Below are positions 36,867 to 43,361 of a DNA stretch of 64,000 nt, in pieces. How positions within the stretch are numbered: the first letter of the stretch is position 1; each line of letters starts with the position of its first letter. The notes beneath the pieces were generated by a model. It worked only from the letters and a program-made list of their open reading frames with translations. It was not told where the DNA came from and searched no databases. The stretch lies in NCBI GenBank assembly GCA_024711025.1, contig JANJTP010000043.1, forward strand, positions 95,971 to 159,970, in the 5' to 3' direction. The translations under genes were made by a program, and so were the position numbers. This DNA comes from Solirubrobacteraceae bacterium. Its GTDB lineage: Bacteria; Actinomycetota; Thermoleophilia; Solirubrobacterales; Solirubrobacteraceae.

Positions 36867-38702
36867 ATGCGATTTTCGCCTTTCGTACCCCTGCTCATCC
36901 TCGCCTCGCTGGCCCTGCCCGCCGCTGCGGGCGCATCCAGCCACGACGCCTCAGCAACGAACGCTCGCGCAGCCGACGCCGGTGGCGCGAGGATCGCGAC
37001 CTTCTCCGGCAAGCGCCTTCGCGGCGGCCACTACCTCTTCCGCCTGCGCGGCCTCGCGCCGCGGCGCATCATGGGCGGCGCGCTGTATATGGGGAGCAAC
37101 CGGCTCCGGCACGTCTCCGCCCGCAAGCTCCGATCGGCCGTGCGGGGCAACGGCCGCCTGCGCCTGTCGGGGCACCGGCGCAAGGCCGGCCGGTCCAAGG
37201 GCCGGCACGGCAGGGCATCCGCGTCCAGCGGCCTGACCGCGCTCGCCGCCGCCCCCCGCTCGCTGCGCGTCCGCGTAGATGACCAGCCGCCGACGACACC
37301 CGGGAACCTGCGCGGCGCCGGCGGAGACGCCTCCGCGGCGCTCAGCTGGACGGCGTCGACGGACAACCTCGCCGTCTGGGGCTACCGCGCCTACCGCAAC
37401 GGCACCCAGATCGCGACGCTCTCTTCTTCCACGCGCTCGTATCGCGCCACGTCGCTCACCAACGGCGTCGTCTACACCTTCGCCGTTCGCGCCTACGACA
37501 AGGCCGGGAACCTCTCACCGGCGGCCGCCGTCGACGTGAAGCCGACCGCGCCGTCGACGACGGCGCCGACCGACGGCGGGACGGTCGCTCCGCCGACCGA
37601 CGACGGGACCGTCGCTCCGCCGACCGACGACGGCGGGGCGGTCGCTCAGCCGAGCGGCACGGTCGGGAGCGGGCTCCCCGCGCGGCTGGCTCAGTCGACC
37701 GGGTCGACCTACTACGTCTCGACGACGGGGTCGGACTCGAACGCGGGGACGCAAGCCGCGCCCTGGCGGACCGTCCAGAAGGCGCTGAACACGCTCACCG
37801 CGGGCCAGACGGTCGTGATCCGCGGCGGGACCTACGCGCAGAACCTGACCATGACGCGTGCCGGGACGGCCACCGCGCCGATCACGATCCGCAACTACCC
37901 GGGCGAGCGCCCGATCCTCAAGGCGGGCTCCGGCGCCACGAACAACATGCCGCTGCAGATCGGCACGGGCGGCGCGTACGTCCGCTTCCAGGGCCTGACG
38001 TTCGACGGGGCGACCGGCTCCTCGACGACGAACATCTACGCCTGGGGCAGCGCTCGCGACATCGAGATCTCCGACTGCGAGAGCCGCGGCTCCCAGCGCC
38101 AGGGATTCTTCAGCGAGAAGGGCACCGCCCGGATCCAGCTCATCGGCTGCTACTTCCACGACAACGGCGGCTACGGCCCGGCCCAGCTCGACCACAACGT
38201 CTACATCGAGGGCAGCCGCAACGCGGTCCTGAACAGCCTCCTCACCGGCGCGAAGAACGGCTACGGCATCCAGATCTACCCCTCGAGCGACCACATCGTC
38301 GTGGCCGGCAACACGATCACCGGCAACTTCCGCGACGGCATCGTGCTCGGCAGCGACGGTGCGACGACCACGACCGATGCGCTGATCGTGAACAACATCA
38401 TCACGAACAACCGGTCCGCGATCTCGACGTACTGGGGCGGGTCGGTCGGCACCAACAACATCGCCCGCAACAACCTCGCCTGGGGCAACTCCCAGACGAG
38501 CTTCGTCGGAAGCGGGATCACGTACAAGCAGAACGTCGCGGCGGATCCGCTGTACTCGAGCCTGTCCGGCGGCAACTACCGCCTGCAGGCCGGCAGCCCG
38601 GCCCTCGACATTGCCGACGGCGCGTACGCGTCGCCGCGTGACCTCGACGGCGCGGTGCGGCCGCGGGGCGCCGGGCCGGATCTCGGCGCGTACGAGCGCT
38701 GA
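36867..38702 (+). CDS. Secreted fibronectin-III / beta-helix protein
   Basis: 611 residues. A Sec signal (MRFSPFVPLLILASLALPAAAGA) is followed by a basic region (about 40-135) and one FN3 module (135-225: PPTTPGNLRGAGGDASAALSW split across PTTPGNL and ALSWTAS, YRAYRNGTQIATL, YTFAVRAYDKAGN). Next come a PPTDDGTVA repeat linker (about 235-262) and a parallel beta-helix (about 283-611) starting YYVSTTGSDSNAGT. The helix is closely similar to the protein at 23908, down to NNI and STYWGG coils. It is likely a secreted polysaccharide lyase, epimerase or binding protein. A very strong terminator follows. Confidence 0.84.
   Translation: MRFSPFVPLLILASLALPAAAGASSHDASATNARAADAGGARIATFSGKRLRGGHYLFRLRGLAPRRIMGGALYMGSNRLRHVSARKLRSAVRGNGRLRLSGHRRKAGRSKGRHGRASASSGLTALAAAPRSLRVRVDDQPPTTPGNLRGAGGDASAALSWTASTDNLAVWGYRAYRNGTQIATLSSSTRSYRATSLTNGVVYTFAVRAYDKAGNLSPAAAVDVKPTAPSTTAPTDGGTVAPPTDDGTVAPPTDDGGAVAQPSGTVGSGLPARLAQSTGSTYYVSTTGSDSNAGTQAAPWRTVQKALNTLTAGQTVVIRGGTYAQNLTMTRAGTATAPITIRNYPGERPILKAGSGATNNMPLQIGTGGAYVRFQGLTFDGATGSSTTNIYAWGSARDIEISDCESRGSQRQGFFSEKGTARIQLIGCYFHDNGGYGPAQLDHNVYIEGSRNAVLNSLLTGAKNGYGIQIYPSSDHIVVAGNTITGNFRDGIVLGSDGATTTTDALIVNNIITNNRSAISTYWGGSVGTNNIARNNLAWGNSQTSFVGSGITYKQNVAADPLYSSLSGGNYRLQAGSPALDIADGAYASPRDLDGAVRPRGAGPDLGAYER
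37566..37650 (+). repeat. 27-bp tandem repeat coding for PPTDDGTVA
   Basis: Three units of about 27 bp encode the linker between the FN3 and beta-helix domains. The last unit is changed to TDDGGAVAQ. Such an array can expand or shrink without breaking the frame. Confidence 0.75.
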
Positions 38703-38710
38703 GCTGCGCC

Positions 38711-38753
38711 CGGGCCGCCGGGGGCGGGCTTGTCGCCCGCCTCCGGCGGCCCG
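38711..38753 (+). terminator. Strong hairpin after the beta-helix gene
   Basis: A 19-bp stem (38711-38729 with 38735-38753), perfect but for one G-T pair, closes on the loop TTGTC. It starts 9 bases after the stop codon at 38702. No T run follows. Confidence 0.7.
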
Positions 38754-38813
38754 GGGCTGGGCTTCGAGACGCGCGGCGAGCCGGAGGCTCGCCGGCGACC
38801 GTGACCGGTCCGG

Positions 38814-38819
38814 TAGGGT
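38814..38819 (+). promoter_or_regulatory. Putative -10 element for the GT2 gene
   Basis: TAGGGT lies 12 bases before the ATG at 38832 and behind the strong terminator, so the glycosyltransferase has its own promoter. The leader would be about 5 bases. Confidence 0.35.
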
Positions 38820-38831
38820 GCGCGGCCGACG

Positions 38832-39920
38832 ATGACCGTCGGCGCCATCAGCATCGTCGTCCCGATGCGCGACGAGCGGGAGCACGTCGACCGGCTCGTC
38901 GCGAGCATCGCGGCGCAGGACTTCCGAGGGGAGGTCGAGATGCTGGTGGCGGATGGCGGGTCGACGGACGGCTCGCCGGAGCGCCTGCGGGAGGAGGCCG
39001 AGCGGCTGGGCGTCGAGCTCACGCTCTTGCCCAATCCGCATCGCTGGGTCTCGCACGGCCTGAACATCGCGATCGCACGAGCGCGCGGCGATCTGATCGT
39101 CCGCATGGACTGCCATGCCGCGTATCCCTCCGACTACCTGAGCCGGCTGGCCGCGGCGGCGGACGAGACGGGCGCGTGGAACGTCGGGGGGGTCGTCGCG
39201 CCGGAGGGCCGCACGCCCACCGAGCGGGCGGTCGCGTGCGCGATGGACAGCCCGTTCGGCGGGATCGGCTGGACGCGCCGCGCCGCGCGAAACGGGCGGT
39301 CCGAGGTCGACACGGTGACGTTCGGCGCCTTCCGCCCCGAGGCGTTCCGGCACGCCGGGCTGTTCGACGAGTCGCTCTTGCGCAACCAGGACGACGAGCT
39401 CAACCTCCGACTGCGCCGCGCGGGTGGGCGGGTCGTCCTCGACCCGGCGATAACCGTCGGCTACACGCCGCGCGGGTCGTACCGGAAGGTGCTGCGCCAG
39501 TACTACGAGTACGGCCTCTGGAAGGTGCCGGTCATGCGAAAGCACCGGCAGGTGCTCAGCGCGAGGAGCCTTGCGCCGCTGGCCCTCGTGACGTCCGCGT
39601 CGCTGCTGGCGGGGCTCGCCCCGGTGTCTCGCGGCGCCCGTAGGGCGCTGACGGCGGAGCTCGGGCTCTACGGCTCGCTGGCCGCGCTCGCCGCCGCGGC
39701 GAGCGTCCGTCGCCGCGGCGAGCCGCCCACCCTGCTTCCCCGGGTCGCCGCCGCCTTCCCCGCCTTCCACCTCGGCTACGGCGCCGGGACCGCCGCCGGC
39801 CTCCTGCGCGCGGCGCTCCGCCGGGCGGGGCCGCCGAGACCGGCGCCTACGGCGCGCGACGAGCCGTCCGTCGGCGGCGAGCCTTCGCCCGTCGGCGAAG
39901 GACCCGCGCCTGCAGCCTGA
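38832..39920 (+). CDS. Glycosyltransferase family 2 (ExoA-like)
   Basis: A 362-residue GT-A glycosyltransferase with C-terminal membrane segments. The N-terminal domain has SIVVPMRDEREHV, VADGGSTDGS and VRMDCHAAYP, the D-x-D-like metal site. NQDDELNLRLRRAGGRV is the acceptor-side E-D/E motif. C-terminal hydrophobic segments (about 250-340) anchor it, as in succinoglycan ExoA proteins. The last 74 bases overlap antisense with the convergent formyltransferase gene, and the tail (PSVGGEPSPVGEGPAPAA) is low in complexity. Confidence 0.86.
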   Translation: MTVGAISIVVPMRDEREHVDRLVASIAAQDFRGEVEMLVADGGSTDGSPERLREEAERLGVELTLLPNPHRWVSHGLNIAIARARGDLIVRMDCHAAYPSDYLSRLAAAADETGAWNVGGVVAPEGRTPTERAVACAMDSPFGGIGWTRRAARNGRSEVDTVTFGAFRPEAFRHAGLFDESLLRNQDDELNLRLRRAGGRVVLDPAITVGYTPRGSYRKVLRQYYEYGLWKVPVMRKHRQVLSARSLAPLALVTSASLLAGLAPVSRGARRALTAELGLYGSLAALAAAASVRRRGEPPTLLPRVAAAFPAFHLGYGAGTAAGLLRAALRRAGPPRPAPTARDEPSVGGEPSPVGEGPAPAA

Positions 39921-40638
39921 GCCACTGACGGAGGTTCGGCAGCGTGTGGAGCGCGCCGAGCTCGGACTGCGCGACCACGTGGGGCTCGAAGCCCGGGCGG
40001 GCGACGCGCAGGCACGCCTCCAGGAGCATGTCCGTGCTCAGTCGATAGGCGCGACGCTCCAGGGTCCGCCACGAATCCGTCGGACGGATCGGGACGGGCC
40101 GCTGGAGGACGATCCGCCCGGCGTCGAGCTGCGTGCTGAGGACCTGCACGGTCGCCGCCATCTCCCGCTCGCCGCGGTAGAGCTCCCAGAAGGCGACGGG
40201 CTGCCCGCGATAGCGGCGGATGTCGCCGTGGTGGTAGGAGAGCACGCCCTTCGCGGCCAGTGAGAGGACGGGCTCGCGGATCAGGCCGAAGCCGCTGCGG
40301 AAGATGCAGTCGGGTCGCACCGCCTCGATCCATTCGAGGCGCTCGCGCGCGTAGAGGTCGTCGATCTCGCGGACCTCGATGCCGCGCTCGCCGAGGAACG
40401 CGGAGGCCGGCACGCCGTCCGCGCGCGCGTCGCGCGCGATGCGGCCCAGGATCATCAGGAGCACGTAGCCGCCGCGTCCCTTGCGTAGCTCCTGCCAAAG
40501 TCTCGGCAGCACCGGCACCGGCGGCGTCCGATCGACGTATGCCCCGACGATCTCGATCTCGGGCGAGTCGAGCACCGGCGTGAGCGCCGCGCTCCAGAAC
40601 TCGTCGACCGTGGGGCCGACCAGCAGGAACAGCCTCAC
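39847..40638 (-). CDS. Formyltransferase-family protein
   Basis: A 263-residue protein of the formyl_trans_N fold. The active-site region is GVLSYHHGDIRRYRGQP, where His is kept but the usual Asn two residues before it is Ser; the catalytic Asp is in STQLDAGRIV. Members with the HHGD-x-x-x-Y-R-G form transfer formyl from N10-formyl-tetrahydrofolate to the amino group of a sugar nucleotide. With the DegT-type aminotransferase of the same operon, an N-formylated amino sugar is plausible (inference). GTG 40638 overlaps the deacetylase stop (GTGA). The basic C-terminal tail is unusual. Confidence 0.8.
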   Translation of the reverse strand: MRLFLLVGPTVDEFWSAALTPVLDSPEIEIVGAYVDRTPPVPVLPRLWQELRKGRGGYVLLMILGRIARDARADGVPASAFLGERGIEVREIDDLYARERLEWIEAVRPDCIFRSGFGLIREPVLSLAAKGVLSYHHGDIRRYRGQPVAFWELYRGEREMAATVQVLSTQLDAGRIVLQRPVPIRPTDSWRTLERRAYRLSTDMLLEACLRVARPGFEPHVVAQSELGALHTLPNLRQWLRLQARVLRRRAKARRRRTARRAP

Positions 40639-41546
40639 GACCGAGCCACCGGCCGGTGGCTGCCGTCGAAGCGGCCCATCCTGGCGCGGGCGACGAACCC
40701 CGAGATGCCGGTCAGGTCGGTGGCAAGCCGATTGACGGACGCATCGTCCGACGTCCCGAGGATCTTCAGCCGGTAGGGGTCGGTGGCAGGCCCGTTCCAG
40801 CCGACGTCGGTCGAGCGGGCCGAGGCGTATCCCGCTCGCCTGACGTGGTCGATCTCCCGCTCGCCGTGATCCCCGTTCGGATAGCTGAAGTGCCGGCACG
40901 CGCCGCCGGCGAGCCCCTCGATCTCGACCTTCGACCGAGCGATCTCCCGCTCGCACTCGGCGTCGTCGCAGGTCGTCAGGACGGGGTGGAACCGCGTGTG
41001 CGCGCCGAACTCCACGATCCCGCGCAGCTCCGCCACCTCGCCGCGGCTCAGCGCCTGTCGATCCCCCGGGTACTCGCGCGCGGGGAGATACCCGGTACGC
41101 CGCTCGAGCAGCCGCAGCCGCTCGGCGTTCGCCAGCGGCTTCAGGGGCTCGGGGTCCTGCGTCTCGAGGAACCAGTAGTGGCGGCTCGTGCCGACGATCT
41201 CGCTGCAGGCGTAGATCGTCGGCACGACGCCGTGCCGCTCCAGCGTTCCGGCAAGAAGAGCGTTGCGCCGATGGCCGTCGTCGAACGTGACGACGAGCGG
41301 CCGGGGCGGCAGGCTCGACCAGCGGCGCTCCCGGATCGCGTCGACGAGGGTGCTGAGCGAGACGAAGCTGTATCGCGTCGAGAGGTAGGCGAGATGGCGG
41401 TCCAGCGTCTCGGCGGAGGGGTCGTGGTAGAGCAGGATCGACGCCCGCCCGCGAGCGATCGTCATGCGGACGAGGTACGAGGCCCCGCTCCAGCGAACGG
41501 CGGCGGACACCGCTTCCTGGGTGAGGCGCCTTGCCCGGGGAGTCAT
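40635..41546 (-). CDS. Polysaccharide deacetylase (CE4-like), second copy
   Basis: A 303-residue CE4-type deacetylase unlike the first copy. Motif 1 is VVTFDDGHRRN (about 95-105), motif 2 is EFGAHTRFHPVL with H-T-x-x-H, and the later Arg/His motif is CRHFSYPNGDH. SILLYHDPS at the start of the domain is typical. It lacks a clear signal peptide and probably deacetylates a lipid-linked or surface glycan; with the neighbouring formyltransferase it may expose the amine to be formylated (inference). It overlaps the PAP2 stop by ATGA. Confidence 0.85.
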   Translation of the reverse strand: MTPRARRLTQEAVSAAVRWSGASYLVRMTIARGRASILLYHDPSAETLDRHLAYLSTRYSFVSLSTLVDAIRERRWSSLPPRPLVVTFDDGHRRNALLAGTLERHGVVPTIYACSEIVGTSRHYWFLETQDPEPLKPLANAERLRLLERRTGYLPAREYPGDRQALSRGEVAELRGIVEFGAHTRFHPVLTTCDDAECEREIARSKVEIEGLAGGACRHFSYPNGDHGEREIDHVRRAGYASARSTDVGWNGPATDPYRLKILGTSDDASVNRLATDLTGISGFVARARMGRFDGSHRPVARS

Positions 41547-42193
41547 GTCGGACGGCGGTGGGCCGGCAGTCCGAACAGCGCCCCCAGCAGGCAGACCCAT
41601 GCGAGAGCAAGCGACCAGCCGGCCAGGACGTCGGACGGCCAGTGCCCGCCGTCGGCGACGACGGCGACGCCGACCCCGGCGACGAAGGCGGCGCCGCCCA
41701 CGACGCTCGGCCAGCGCAGGCGTGTCGGGGCGAGCAGCACGACGATCGCCGCGACGGCGGCCATCGATGCCATGGCGTGCCCGCTCGGGAAGGAGCCCGC
41801 TTCGGACGAGGGAAACGGCAGGGGGCTGGCGAAGGCGTGCTTGAGCGCGGCGGACGAGAGGGTGACGGCGATCGCCGCGAGGAAGAAGGCCGCGTGGCGT
41901 CGGCGCCGCCCGACGCACAGCCCGACGGCGGTCGCCGCGAAGAGCAGGGCCAGCGCGCGCACGTCGCTCAGCCGGTTGAGGGCCGGCAGCAGCGTCTTGA
42001 GCAGCGGGCTGTCGTTGGGCGCGGCGCCCGGGGGGCCCTTCGTCGCCCCGGCGTACAGCCCGCGGAAGACGGTCCGGTCCCAGCCGGCGCGCCCCGCGAT
42101 CTGGACGTCTACGGCCACGATCGCGAACGCGGCGAGGGCGATGGCCGCGCAGGCCAGGAACGGCCCTCGAGGCGCGAGCTGCGTCTGCGTCAC
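41543..42193 (-). CDS. PAP2-family membrane phosphatase
   Basis: A 216-residue membrane phosphatase with about five to six hydrophobic segments. The catalytic motifs are a Lys in ALKHAFASPLPF, the SFPSGHAMAS motif (C2) and GGHWPSDVLAG (C3, His and Asp). It would hydrolyse undecaprenyl diphosphate or a related lipid phosphate outside the membrane and recycle the carrier. GTG 42193 sits one base behind the aminotransferase stop; a TTG at 42202 is possible. Confidence 0.85.
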   Translation of the reverse strand: MTQTQLAPRGPFLACAAIALAAFAIVAVDVQIAGRAGWDRTVFRGLYAGATKGPPGAAPNDSPLLKTLLPALNRLSDVRALALLFAATAVGLCVGRRRRHAAFFLAAIAVTLSSAALKHAFASPLPFPSSEAGSFPSGHAMASMAAVAAIVVLLAPTRLRWPSVVGGAAFVAGVGVAVVADGGHWPSDVLAGWSLALAWVCLLGALFGLPAHRRPT

Positions 42194-42194
42194 G

Positions 42195-43331
42195 TCAGCC
42201 AAGGGCCTCGCCGAGTGCTTCGAGGACGAGGTCCTGCTGCCCCTCCGACATGCCGGCGAACATCGGCAGGGTCATGGTGCGAGCGGCGTACTCCTCCGTG
42301 TGCGGCAACGCCGGGGCCCCGTCGGCGTAGATCGAGAACAGGTGGGCCGGCGGGTAGTGGACGCTCGTCTGCACGCCCCGCGCCGCGAGCGCGGCACGGA
42401 CGGCGGCGCGGTCGACGTCGCGGTCGAGGACGACGGTGAACAGGTGATGCGCGGGCAGCGCGCCGTCGCCGATCGGCGGCGGCTGAGTGGGCGCGACGCC
42501 CGCGATCGACGCCATGCCCTCGCGGTAGCGGACGTCCAGCGCGTGGCGGCGGCGGTTCTCGGCGTCCAGCCGCCCCAGCCTGCGCAGCGCCAGCGCGGCG
42601 CGGGGCTCGTCGATGCGGTAGTTGAACCCGCGCGCCACGACGTCGTAGCCCGACGCGTGCCCGCGGTGACGGTCCCACGTCAGCGTCGTCATCCCGTGAG
42701 AGCGCAGCAGCCGGACGCGCTCGGCGATCTCGTCGTCGTCCGTCGTCAGCGCGCCGCCCTCGCCGATCGCGAGGTTCTTGTTGGCGAAGAAGCTGTAGGC
42801 GCCGCCCGCTCCGAGCGTCCCGATCTGGCGACCGCCGTCGCGTGCGCCGATCGCGTGCGCCGCGTCCTCGAGCAGCGTGAGGCCGTGCGCGTCGCCGAGG
42901 TCGCGGAGCGCCCGCGCCTCGCCCGGGTGGCCTCCGTAGGCGACGGTCATGACGGCCCGCGTACGGGGCGTCAGGGCTGCCCGCACGGACGAGGTCGCGA
43001 GCCACGGCTGCGCGATCCCCGCGATGTCCGCGAAGACCGGCTTCGCGCCGGTGTAGGCGATCGCGTTCACCGTGGCGACGAACGTCATCGAGGGGACGAC
43101 GACCTCGTCACCGGGGCCCAGGCCGACCGCGAGGCACAGCAGGTGAAGCGCGGCGGTGCCGCTCGCCACCGCGAGCGCATGCCGGGCGCCCGTGTACCGA
43201 GCGAGGGCCTCCTCCAGCTCCTCGGTTCGAGGGCCCATGCTGAGCCAGCCGGAGCGCAGGGTCTCGGCGACGGCGTCGATGTCCTCCTCCGGGAGGCGAA
43301 CGTCGGCCAGCGGCACCTTCCAGGGGGCCAT
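42195..43331 (-). CDS. DegT/DnrJ/EryC1 family sugar aminotransferase
   Basis: A 378-residue PLP-dependent aminotransferase of nucleotide-keto sugars. The Schiff-base Lys is in SFFANKNLAIGEGG (about 184-197), the cofactor Asp in LLEDAAHAIGA and the substrate-binding region is GFNYRIDEPRAAL. It makes a C3, C4 or C5 amino sugar for the repeat unit, and the formyltransferase downstream may act on the product. ATG 43331 (MAPWKVPLADVRLPEEDI) is chosen; a GTG a few codons upstream is possible. It heads the PAP2-deacetylase-formyltransferase chain. Confidence 0.9.
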   Translation of the reverse strand: MAPWKVPLADVRLPEEDIDAVAETLRSGWLSMGPRTEELEEALARYTGARHALAVASGTAALHLLCLAVGLGPGDEVVVPSMTFVATVNAIAYTGAKPVFADIAGIAQPWLATSSVRAALTPRTRAVMTVAYGGHPGEARALRDLGDAHGLTLLEDAAHAIGARDGGRQIGTLGAGGAYSFFANKNLAIGEGGALTTDDDEIAERVRLLRSHGMTTLTWDRHRGHASGYDVVARGFNYRIDEPRAALALRRLGRLDAENRRRHALDVRYREGMASIAGVAPTQPPPIGDGALPAHHLFTVVLDRDVDRAAVRAALAARGVQTSVHYPPAHLFSIYADGAPALPHTEEYAARTMTLPMFAGMSEGQQDLVLEALGEALG

Positions 43332-43361
43332 CACGCTCACACTGATCACCCGTGCCTCACG

